Below, in pieces: positions 36,032 through 46,200 of a stretch of 64,000 nt of DNA. Below the pieces are notes generated by a model. The model did no database searches and was not told the origin of the DNA. It saw only the letters and a list, made by a program, of their open reading frames with translations. Both the position numbers and the translations under genes were made by a program. Numbering within the stretch: the stretch's first letter is position 1; each line of letters starts with the position of its first letter. The DNA is from Clostridium zeae (GTDB taxonomy: Bacteria > Bacillota > Clostridia > Clostridiales > Clostridiaceae): assembly GCF_017312485.1 (NCBI RefSeq), contig NZ_BMBA01000008.1:25784-89783 (forward strand), in the 5' to 3' direction.

Positions 36032-36652
36032 TTAACTACATACTAATCTACGATTAAATACTATATAATAAAAAACATAAAACAAACATATTCCTATTAG
36101 GGAACCACCAAAATCTATAAGTACATCACTAACCAAAGAAGTTCTACCTGAAACAAAGGATTGATGAAATTCATCTGTAACTGCAAAAAATAAGCAAATA
36201 AATAATATATATATTAAATACTGTTTTCCTTTTTTATCAAAAGCAAAGAAACTTGCATTTACTAATACAGCAAGTACAATATACTCAAAAGCGTGAGCAT
36301 TTTTTCTAACAATATAATCTAGATTCGCAGCGTTACTACTAGTTTGTATATTCGAATTTTTTATTGTTTGGGCAGACTTCTTCTGCGAACTTCCTGTTGA
36401 AGCTTGTACATTTTGTTGAGTTTTGTTGGCACTGTTGCTTTGTACATTAGACTTCTTACCGTTATTCAAAGTATTATTGGGTGCTTTATTCTGAGAGTTA
36501 ATATTACTATTATCGGTAGATATATTTTTATCTTCTTTAAGAATATTTACCACAGCCCCGCTCATATTATGAGATACTATCCCTGGCTTACTTGACATAT
36601 AAAATATAAATGCAGCCCAAAATAATAAAACTAAAACAATACCTTTTTTCAT
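36032..36652 (-). CDS. VanZ family membrane protein
   Basis: One N-terminal helix (KGIVLVLLFWAAFIFYMS) is followed by an unusual extracytoplasmic linker of about 70 residues rich in Asn, Ser, Gln and Lys. Three helices come after it. The VanZ hallmarks are RKNAHAFEYIVLAVLV and DEFHQSFVSGRTSLVSDVLI with DFGGSLIG. VanZ-like proteins can confer modest teicoplanin resistance in some bacteria, but most are of unknown envelope function. ATG 36652 is preferred over TTG 36676 because GATGGGGAA lies 6-7 nt before it. The long low-complexity linker between helix 1 and 2 is not usual in the family. Confidence 0.85.
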   Translation of the reverse strand: MKKGIVLVLLFWAAFIFYMSSKPGIVSHNMSGAVVNILKEDKNISTDNSNINSQNKAPNNTLNNGKKSNVQSNSANKTQQNVQASTGSSQKKSAQTIKNSNIQTSSNAANLDYIVRKNAHAFEYIVLAVLVNASFFAFDKKGKQYLIYILFICLFFAVTDEFHQSFVSGRTSLVSDVLIDFGGSLIGICLFYVFYYIVFNRRLVCS

Positions 36653-36905
36653 ACTATTTTCCCCATCTCTACGCAAACATATCTACTATAAATTACAAAA
36701 TCTTAATATTTTATTATCTAATTATAAATTATTTTTACCTTTTAATTATTACATTTTAAAGAAAATATATGTTTTTAATTATATAAGTATACTCAGTAGA
36801 TACCATTAAAGAAACCTATCTTTATTTCAAGTTTTGCTATCCGTTAAAGTTATCTCCATCATTTATATCTGTAAAATATAGTAAAAAACAAAAGCTAGTA
36901 TCTCT

Positions 36906-36936
36906 AACTGCCTCTATTAACTTAACATAGGCAGTT
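36906..36936 (-). terminator. Possible terminator of the anchored cohesin gene
   Basis: AACTGCCT (36906-36913) pairs with AGGCAGTT (36929-36936). The T-rich stretch on the minus strand comes only about 12 nt later, so it is a weak candidate. Confidence 0.4.
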
Positions 36937-36959
36937 CATTGATTTACCAGCTTAACATT

Positions 36960-37991
36960 TTACTTTTTATTATTTCTCTTTTTGATAATGAGACCTCCAG
37001 AAGCCACGAGCAATACAACTAAAATAACAACACCCACTACTATTCCAAAATTATTACTTTTGGAAGATGCATTACTACTAACATTTTTGCTACCTTGATC
37101 TACAGTATCTTGATTAGATTTTGTAGAGTCTGTAGCAGTGTTTGCTTTGTTTTCTGCAGAATTCTTATCGTTTGAATTATTAGTACTTGAGGTATTTGAC
37201 TTATTATTGTCTGCACTAGAATTATCTATTTGTTTCTTATCAGCCTCTTTACTACTTGAACCGGAAAATATACTTTTTATATTATCAATTACAGTGGCTA
37301 TAAAGCCTTTATCTTCTTTTGAATCACTTGAATTATTAGCTTTAGATCCAGAATTGTTTGAGGCGCTACCTGAACCGCTACTATTTTGTCCTTTATCCGA
37401 TTCATCCGACTTACCAGTTCCTGTTCCATTTTCATTAACTGCATCTTTACCAGAAGAATTTGAAGGTTCTGCTGATCCACTATTATTAGGTGGTGCTTCA
37501 TCTTTTACATCCCCACTAATTGTATAGGTTATATCCTTCATTTCATTATTAGTATTTCGTTCAACTAATTGAATTTTAAGGTTTTTCTTATATATATTAA
37601 ACTTATCTTGATTTAATACATTTGCCTTTATAACTACAAAACTTCCGCTACCTGTGAATCCTTCAACTTTTCCTACACAAGTAAAGTAATAATCTGCTAT
37701 ATTACCATTTTTAGCTGTGTCTCCACCAAATTCCATTATCTTAGGATTATTAGTCTTTATAAATTCTCCACCATTGATGCTTTCTACTTTCATAACTGAT
37801 GTATCATAAGTAAATTCTATGGATCCAGCATATAATCTCGAAACATCTTTTACATTAAATATTATATCAACACTATTTCCACTCTTCACATTTCCATTTA
37901 TGTTTACATCAACCTGAGTACCTGCTGCATATACTGTAGTATTTAGCATTATCATAAATAGTAAAGCTACAATCACAATTTTAAATTTCAT
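36960..37991 (-). CDS. Membrane-anchored cohesin-domain protein
   Basis: It is a predicted cell-surface receptor for dockerin proteins. A signal peptide ends near VYA (residues 20-24 of the 343-residue product). Residues about 26-165 form a cohesin domain, with VDVNINGNVKSGNSVDIIFN at the start, then LYAGSIEFTYDTSVMKVESI and GSGSFVVIKANVL. A linker of about 140 residues made of Ser, Asn, Lys and Asp follows, suited to spanning the wall. The C-terminus has one helix (about 312-334) and KKRNNKK, with no LPXTG before it, so anchoring is by membrane insertion. ATG 37991 has GGTGG upstream. It opens the dockerin-rich region, and single-cohesin anchors are a known scaffold design. Confidence 0.85.
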   Translation of the reverse strand: MKFKIVIVALLFMIMLNTTVYAAGTQVDVNINGNVKSGNSVDIIFNVKDVSRLYAGSIEFTYDTSVMKVESINGGEFIKTNNPKIMEFGGDTAKNGNIADYYFTCVGKVEGFTGSGSFVVIKANVLNQDKFNIYKKNLKIQLVERNTNNEMKDITYTISGDVKDEAPPNNSGSAEPSNSSGKDAVNENGTGTGKSDESDKGQNSSGSGSASNNSGSKANNSSDSKEDKGFIATVIDNIKSIFSGSSSKEADKKQIDNSSADNNKSNTSSTNNSNDKNSAENKANTATDSTKSNQDTVDQGSKNVSSNASSKSNNFGIVVGVVILVVLLVASGGLIIKKRNNKK

Positions 37992-38133
37992 CTTAAACAC
38001 CACCAATTATATTTCAATATTAGTCTATCTTTGCATCATAATAACTTCTCATAAGCTACTATATAAATTAGCTATATAAATTAGCTATCTAAACCAATAT
38101 CCATTATAACATCAATATCTTATTAAAAGAACA

Positions 38134-38178
38134 AAAAAGTACATAAATTTACATCAATGTAAATCTATATACTTTTTA
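38134..38178 (-). terminator. Terminator of the NTF2-like gene
   Basis: AAAAAGTA, then ATTTACAT, pair with ATGTAAAT and TACTTTTT around a CA loop, with small bulges. On the minus strand TTTTTTG follows. It is a strong hairpin 5 nt beyond the stop. Confidence 0.8.
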
Positions 38179-38182
38179 ACAT

Positions 38183-38668
38183 CTAATTTTTAATATAATC
38201 TGATATCTGGATTTTATTATTATCAGTTTTTATTATATAATCCCCAGAAATTTTATCAACTTTATCATTATTCACCTGCAGAGTTTCCTTTACATTAACT
38301 TTATACCCTGATGTAGTAACCTGTAAATCCCCAACCTCTATATTTTCGGTTTGAAGCTTTATATTTGATTTACGTTTGTTTGTAATATCCTCTATTACAG
38401 ATTTGTAGTAAGGAGAGCTTTTATCGAGAACATTATCTAAAAACGACAAATCTAATTCCTTATCATTTACTAGATTTACATAAATATTTCTATAGTTTCT
38501 TATTAAATCATCAATCTCAGCCTGCTTAGGTCTTACACCTGCTTCTTTATTAATCTGTTCTTTTTTAGCTTCCTCTTCTCTTACTTTTGAAGCATTCATT
38601 TGTCTAAATCCTATTACCGAAGCTACAACAATAACTATTGCTATTATAATAAGAATAATCTTTTTCAA
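38183..38668 (-). CDS. Membrane-anchored NTF2-like (TcaA C-terminal-like) protein
   Basis: One N-terminal helix (residues 3-20) is followed by a charged helix and, from about 50, a small alpha/beta domain. The stretch IDDLIRNYRNIYVNLVNDK resembles the opening helix of NTF2-like domains of TcaA-type proteins. So does LSFLDNVLDKSSPYYKSVIE, followed by the strands LQVTTSGYKVNVKETLQV. The start is TTG 38668, with GAAGGAAG 7 nt upstream. The protein would face outside the membrane. No catalytic residues are evident. It lies between the anchored cohesin and the N-terminal-dockerin protein but has no dockerin itself. The family assignment is moderate. Confidence 0.6.
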   Translation of the reverse strand: MKKIILIIIAIVIVVASVIGFRQMNASKVREEEAKKEQINKEAGVRPKQAEIDDLIRNYRNIYVNLVNDKELDLSFLDNVLDKSSPYYKSVIEDITNKRKSNIKLQTENIEVGDLQVTTSGYKVNVKETLQVNNDKVDKISGDYIIKTDNNKIQISDYIKN

Positions 38669-38759
38669 CTTTACACTTCCTTCGTTAAAATGTGTACATC
38701 CTTAATTAAACTTGCAACTGAAAGATAGTTACCTAAATATCTTTATTATTAAAGCTAAA

Positions 38760-40127
38760 CTAGTAATTCTTCTCATCACTTAATATTCTTTGTATAAATT
38801 GCTTTTCTGATACAAATCTAGTCTTTACCGCCTGCTTAACAGCATCAGATGAACTGCTAAAGTATATATCTACCTTTGATCTTTCATCATATACATCATT
38901 AACAAAATCCACATCATTAGTCACATCTTTATAAATCTGGATTATATTTTTAGCACCACCAACTCCATGTTGTACTGCTGTTGACCATAACATATTTCTT
39001 ACACTGTAATCATTTAATCTGCTAGAATAGTCTGTACCACTATTTTGTAGCACTTTTACTAGCTGATCAAAATAAGTAACTTTTATATATTTTTTTTGAA
39101 CCTCAAAGAATTCATCATAGTGATCGGTACCTAATTTTGACCAAGCATTATTAAAATTAGTACTATATGTATTATTATCTGCTTGTTTTGCCGAAATTAG
39201 AGTATTATAAAAATCAACATTTTCATTTTTAAGCCACATTAGAAAACTATCTACAGACCCTACTTTTACTGCAAGTTGCCACGGACCGTAAGAAGTTCCG
39301 CCTGGATCTCCTGGAGTTGTATTGTAGGTTCCAGGGTTTCCATTAGATTCATATTTTTCAGAAACATAACCTAACAAATCATCATTAAAGTCATCTGTAA
39401 AGATATCAACATATCTTGTAACATATCCTGTTTTTATCTGGCTTCCATCATTATACTTTACTTGGTATACTCCATTAGTTCTCTTTACCAGCTCTATTAA
39501 TGATCCTTTTGGTACTTCTGAATCCCAAGCTGCAGTGGAGCTTGGTGCATTTCTAAGATTTAAATCATCTTGAGCATAAGCTAACTTTATTTTATAGTTA
39601 GCTGCTCTGTTCAATATTGCATTTCCTCCCTTATCTAAAACAACTCCATTATTTAAGGCACTAGCCGCAATATTAGAATCAAAATACTTGTCCGACTTTG
39701 ATATAAAAGTTTCACCGTCAAAAACATAATAATAATTATTATCCCATATAACTTGTCCGTCTTTTATTGCTACTCCATTGCTATTAGAAGCATTTTTTGC
39801 AGCATCTAATAATTGACCTGAACTGTACTCCCCTGAAAGTATACCACCACTACTATATACTTTATAAGTTGCATCACTCATGTTCTTTGATGTCCTAGTT
39901 ATATCAAATATATCCACTATACCGTCTTTGTTTAAATCATAATTAGAATTATTAGTTTCATAATAGCTACTAGCTGCTGCTATATCCTTCATGTCTACAA
40001 CATTATCACCGTTAAAATCTCCTACAATGTTAACAGCATAGACATTACTTGATTTTAAAAGTATAACTAAACTAGCAAATAATATAGATTTTTTCAATAC
40101 TGCTGCAAGTGACATAAATTTCTTCAT
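38760..40127 (-). CDS. Secreted protein: N-terminal dockerin, SH3 domain, lysozyme-like domain
   Basis: A signal peptide ends near VYA (residue 31). A type I dockerin follows immediately (33-88), with two calcium loops: DFNGDNVVDMKDIAAASSYY and DLNKDGIVDIFDITRTSKNM. A bacterial SH3 domain lies at about 194-245 (DLNLRNAPS, YQVKYNDGSQIKTGYVTRYV). Residues 250-455 form a domain starting YVSEKYESNGNPGTYNTTPG with DPGGTSYGPWQLAVK. It resembles lysozyme-like domains of phage and secretion-system wall hydrolases, in which the early Glu (KYESNG) would be catalytic. This is inference. An N-terminal dockerin is less common than a C-terminal one. ATG 40127 sits close to GAGGGG; ATG 40115 is an alternative. 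Confidence 0.8.
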   Translation of the reverse strand: MKKFMSLAAVLKKSILFASLVILLKSSNVYAVNIVGDFNGDNVVDMKDIAAASSYYETNNSNYDLNKDGIVDIFDITRTSKNMSDATYKVYSSGGILSGEYSSGQLLDAAKNASNSNGVAIKDGQVIWDNNYYYVFDGETFISKSDKYFDSNIAASALNNGVVLDKGGNAILNRAANYKIKLAYAQDDLNLRNAPSSTAAWDSEVPKGSLIELVKRTNGVYQVKYNDGSQIKTGYVTRYVDIFTDDFNDDLLGYVSEKYESNGNPGTYNTTPGDPGGTSYGPWQLAVKVGSVDSFLMWLKNENVDFYNTLISAKQADNNTYSTNFNNAWSKLGTDHYDEFFEVQKKYIKVTYFDQLVKVLQNSGTDYSSRLNDYSVRNMLWSTAVQHGVGGAKNIIQIYKDVTNDVDFVNDVYDERSKVDIYFSSSSDAVKQAVKTRFVSEKQFIQRILSDEKNY

Positions 40128-40247
40128 CCCCTCAATATATATTAAAAATTAATTTACCCATATCAATATTCACAAAGATATTATATCACTAAACTTTAAT
40201 ATAAAAAATTAATAAAATTAAAATTTCAACTTATTATTAAAATTCAC

Positions 40248-40286
40248 AAAAAGGAAGCTAAGAATTTCTCTTAGCTTCCTTTTTTC
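40248..40286 (-). terminator. Terminator of the giant subtilase gene
   Basis: AAAAAGGAAGCTAAGA pairs with TCTTAGCTTCCTTTTTT around ATTTC. It works on both strands and lies 10 nt beyond the stop at 40295. Confidence 0.92.
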
Positions 40287-40294
40287 ATTGTTTA

Positions 40295-43200
40295 TTAATT
40301 GCCGTAATTTACAGCAGCTCTTGCTAAATCTTTTGCATCTATAACAGTATCTGAAGAATCTAGATTTACTCTAGGATCATAATCACTTTGCCCCTTGAGC
40401 TTTCCAAAATCTCTAGCTACATATACAATATCGAAGATATCTACAATTCCATCTAAGTTTATATCTCCTTCTTTAATTGTGTTAGGATTATTAACAGTGA
40501 TACTAATGGTTTTAGAGATTATATTGCCTAATCCAGCAGTACTTCCTTTTACTACAAAGTTGCAATCACCCTTCAAAGTACTAGGAATCGTGATGTTAAA
40601 GCCCTTTAACACTTTAGTTCCATGAACTAAGTTCATTGATATTGAAGAGCTATCTAAAGGTAGCCCCTCTAAACCACTTAACAAAATATCTCCATCTTTT
40701 ACATTTGAGATTTTAGCACTTACATTATCATTAGGACTATAAACTGATTTATCTAATACTACATCATAGTTTATATTAGCTCCTACCAATATGGTAGACT
40801 CACTTGTAGATAAATCTACTGTCTTTTTATAATTATTTACAGTAGTAGTGCCATTAACATTAAGCTTAAAGCTAATATCGTAAATACCTTTAGCTAAGTA
40901 AACACTATTACTAGTAGTTAATTCTCTACCTATATCATAGCTTTGCCCTGAAGCAGTATTCTTAGCTACCAATCCTAATAACTCAACATTATTAGCAAAT
41001 TTATTTGAAAGATTTAACTTTTGAGATTGTGTTCTATCAAAAGTTAGACCAGCAAAAGTATCATCAATCTTGACTTGCTTACTAGCCCAGTATCTACCTG
41101 TAGAGTCTTCACAATAAGCACTAACATTGTAAGTTTCTCCATATGCTAAATAAAGCATAATTCCATAAGGATTTAAATTCTTCTCTGCATCATAAGTTAT
41201 AGAGTTGCCCTTACTTGTTGTTAATATAACTTTCTTTACACTTGTATCTAGTGTAGTAGAAACTGACTCACTTAATGAAACATACTGAAGGCTTCCATTT
41301 GAAAACTGGTATTTATATTTATTATGATCAACTCCATTTGAACTCTGAGTTAATACATCCAGATCATAATACTTTCCATCAACAAGAATATTATTAGGTA
41401 TTTTTACTGAACTTGCTTGATTTCCACTATACACTAAATTAGTACCATCATATAAACTATATTGAGAAGTCATTCCATAAGAACCTAAATTAGAAATTGT
41501 CCCCTTAGTTATATATATATTTGGTATAATATTTGAATTTATTTTCCTATTTCCAATGGAAGTTACTATGTTTATGGAGTACTTTCCTTCCATAATTGTT
41601 GAAGGTATAATACAGTTTGATGTCCCATTAGACTGTACACTATACGCTATATTTCCCCATGCATTTATAAATTGTATTTCTTTACTGTTACCAGAATAGA
41701 AAGAAACGTCGTTACCATACTCGTCTCTTATATTTCCATTGATATAAAAACTGTCACCTGCTGTCATAACATTATCTTGAATACTATAATCCCCAATAAA
41801 GTTAGTTCCAACAAAAGCAGTATAAACAGGTCCATTGATACACTTATTCATATTTAATGAGTAGAAAAGATTAGAGGACCCATCGTACATACTTACAGAA
41901 TTTATATAATAATTATCTGAAGATACATAAAGTTTATTATATCCTACGGAGAAGCTCCTTCCACCATTATTCTTAGTTGAAGATACCATTAAACTAGCAT
42001 TTTTATTATCCGTTCCTGCAAGTCTTATTTCTGTTAGAGTATCAGCTGAAATATTTATAGTAGATTCCGTATTCTTAAACTTTTTACCTATTGCATATTG
42101 GTTGTTTGATTTATCATAAAAATAATTATCCAAGTAACACTGTTGATCATCTTGAAGCCATATATTAACATTACTTACCATGCTTTTATCCGAGTTATAA
42201 CTAACATTTATAGATCCTCCATAATATGAGTTATCCCATGTAAGGTTTAATTGTCCGTTATTTATATCAGATATATTAGCAAAGTTAGTAGCTACATTTA
42301 CCTTTTTTCCTTGTAAACTTATATTGGTTGCAGAACCACTTACTGTCACTTGAGGATTTATTACATACTCCCCTATATCAGTAGTTCCAGTTATACTAAT
42401 AGTTCCACTAAGTGTTGTTGTCTTAGGTATATACATTATGCCTTGGCTTATCTTATACCTAGTTCCATACTGGATAGCTTCTCCTTTTGCTAGTGGCTTG
42501 CCACTTGGATCTTTTACATTAATAACATTATAGTTGCTTGTGTCCAATGTATAGCTTAATGTATTTGAAGAGTATACTGTTCCAAAAATACTAAGTTTAA
42601 ATACAGCACTAAAGTTTGTCCCTACATTAGGAGTGAAATTCATCTCATAAGGATTACTTCCTAAATAAATAGTTTGCTGTACTGTATTAACTAATTGTCC
42701 ATCGGCGCTGAGTTCTATTGATGCTTTTACTCCATTCATACTATTCGTATAAAAATTATTGTCATACTCATCAGATACACTAATAACAGCCTTAGCATTG
42801 TCATTAGGTGCTATGTTACTAGAAGCAGTATTGTCTGCTTTTACTTTGTACTTATTTCCAATATTAATTGTATAACTATCGCCAGCTATAGGTGTACTCA
42901 GCAATTTATTGTAGCCAATAGAACCTAATTTACTATCATTTAAGTTAACTGAATATCCTGTAACCACATTTGAAGAAATCCTATTTATTGAATTAGAACT
43001 AATCTGCATATTGATAGATACATTCTCAATATTAAAATTATAGCCTCCAATATCAAAACTATTTGAACTGTTCAAAAGTATCCTTGTTGTTTTTGTATAG
43101 TCTAGGCTTACAGCCTTAGTTCCACTTATAGTATCTACTAACGCATAGTTCTCATTTGTTGTAGCACCATATATAGTTGAATTTACATTTATTACGTAAC

Positions 43201-46200
43201 TTCCCTTTGTAATCCATACATAATTGTTTTTATACATTTTATTGAATTGATCCATATTATAGTTTTCGTAATAGCCACTATAACCTTGGCTTCCACCTTT
43301 ATTGTTTGGATATAAGCTAAGATTAATGTTATTAGAATTTGCAGGTAAGTTTGCTGTTATGGAAAACTTATCCGCAGTACTATCTTTAATCTCAATGGTA
43401 TTTGAATCAAGTGTCAATCCCATATATATTACCGAATATCCCGTAGAACTTACTCCTCTAAGAGATACATTCGAAGGCTTATTCAAAAGTATATTCTTAT
43501 CTATATAAGCAATTCCGTTATTTATCATAACCCCACTTAATTGATAGTTGGAGCTTCCAAAAGTACCTTCATTTATAAGATTTCCTAGTGGATCTTTTAC
43601 AGTAACCTTTTGATAATCAGCAAGATTCATCTTATAATTTAAAGAATTTGATGTGTACTTTTGATTGTTATAACTAGCTTCAAATGCTAAATCAAAGCTA
43701 TCTGCCACAATATTTGGATTTACTGAGATGATACCAGATCCGCTAACAGCACCTCTTTTTATTTCCGTACCATTTGTTTTAACTATATAAGTTAAGCTGA
43801 CCTGTTGCATTGGTGATACAGAATTTCCAAATTCATCTTTAAAATTTACAGTCATATTTATATTCTGATTAGGCTTTACAGTATTACTTGGTGTTGTCCC
43901 ATCAACGCTATAATAGTCCGCAGCAAGATTCAATGTAGTTCCAAATTTTAGATCCTTTGTCGATCCCGAAGTTGTTGTAAAGTCTCCTGAATAATTCATA
44001 CTTCCAGCAAAATAGCTGTATTTATAACTTCCTACACTTACATTATAAATTCCTGAGTTTTGTACTATGAAAGTACTTTGATTGTTATCATTAATATTTA
44101 AAGAGCTATACGCATTTGGTACAAGTGATACATTAAGCTTAGCTGTATTCTTATTATCTATAACTACATCACCTTGACCAGAATAGCTATATTTTAAAAA
44201 CGAGGTACTATTCTTTACATATATCTTTGAAACATCAAAGTTTGTATATACTGTCTTCTGCCCATTGATATCTAGTTTGGCCACTTTAAAGCTGTTGTAA
44301 CCATTGCCACTAAATTCTATATCTGAATTTGATAAGCTTATACCACCTATACTATCAAGTGGTTTTATATTTATATTTTTTAATGCGGTTATTGGTGTAG
44401 CTATGGTTGTTTCTGAGATGGTTGTATCTACTTGACTTTCAAACAAGGCTATTCCTTTATCACTTTCAGCAGCTACAATTAACTTATTAGTTTGTATGTT
44501 ACTTTTAGGTATATATACATATCCATCTCTTCCAGTTTTATATCCCCCTACAAGATTTCCATATCCTCGTAAATAAACATTTCCGTTCATTAAAGGTTTT
44601 GAAGTATCAAAAGGATCCATTACTTTTATCTTAAGATCATCACCAGTTACACTAAGGTTAAAACCATTATCCACTAACCCTAAACCTTCTAAATCCAATT
44701 TAATCTTGAAATTGCCTCCATATAAGTTAGAAACAGAGGAAAAAAACATTAAGTTACTATCAAAATTGTTACTACCAACTGGATTCCAACTTAAAAACTT
44801 ATTTTCTGAATTATATATGTTTATTCCAGAACTGCTACTACCATAGTTATAAAAATCATTATTTGACTTTCCGTTCCATATATAATTCATGTTTGTTAAA
44901 ACAAACTGCCCTGCTGAAATCTTTGCATTAAAACTTAGCTGACTATATTTATTTAAATTAGTTGGGATATTTGAGTATTCAACTACACATTTAGTAGTAT
45001 CAATAGTGTTTTGAGCTAGTGCCTTACATTCATAGGATCCCGTAAAATAGTAAGATTTTGAATTCAAATCATTTGTATTGCTGATGTTTATATTAAACCC
45101 ATTTAAAAATATACCTGGAGTTATTTGAAAGTTATTATTATAGTCAACTTCAAATCTTTGTGCATCACTGCTATCTGTAATCTTAGGACTAATATATATA
45201 CTTTTAGCGTGGCTGTCTTGAGGTACTATAAACTTTAAATTACTCAAGCTACTAGTATCAAAATTATCTATATTATTTGATGCTGAAACATTAAATTCAC
45301 TTCTTATTAAACTTTGTGGAGTTGAAAATAAAGAGGAATACTTTCCATCATCTGCCCATACACTAAGATTTGTTTTATTAGATGCCTTAAGTTGTAGGTA
45401 GTAATTTTTGTTATTAGGCATTATTTTAGTTAACCTATATCTTGAATTCTTAATAAATTGATCTAGATTATTTCCTGCAAAACTTATTTTCTTAGTAGTT
45501 GTATCTGGATTTATACTTATTACACCATTAGAAGCTATTCCAAGACTTCTGTCATATACAACAGCTCTATCATACTCAGTTGAAGCACATATAACTATTC
45601 TATAACTGCTATTGCAATAAGTTAATGGAATCCTAATGTCTCCATTACCAATACCACTTACATCATCACTCTGCCATTCATCGTAGATTGGTTCACCAGT
45701 TAAAGCATTATAGATGTAATATTGAACATTTAAGGTATCATCACCTTCACTAGTTATAGCGCTCTGCATTTCAGCAGGAAGTGTATATTTAACCACATTG
45801 CTTGTTGATGTTTGAGTCCCGACAAATGATAAAGACAAAATGTTAGAAGTGATACTTTTGCCCATATAATTTAAATTTATACTAGCCTGATAATTTCCGC
45901 TAATCGGTTTTACCAGTTTAATAAAAAAGTAATTAACATCATATCCTCGTTCATCTGTATAAGTAAAATCTACTCCATTTACTAATGCCTTACCATTAGG
46001 ATCTTTTAAAATTATCGTACCATTAAAGTCACTTAAACTATTAATTATAGAAGAATGATTACCATCTTTAAAACTCATACGAAAGCTTGAGTTATCGTCA
46101 CCCTTTTCTAAATTTATCTTAGGTTCCCCATATGTTAATGTAGTATCACCGGTCAAGCTTAAATTTTCTGTCATATAATCATAAGATACATCAGGAGAAC

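Noticed and set aside
37138..37527. Plus-strand open frame opposite the anchored cohesin gene
   Set aside because: It is an antisense shadow of the Ser/Asn linker, a composition that keeps other frames open.
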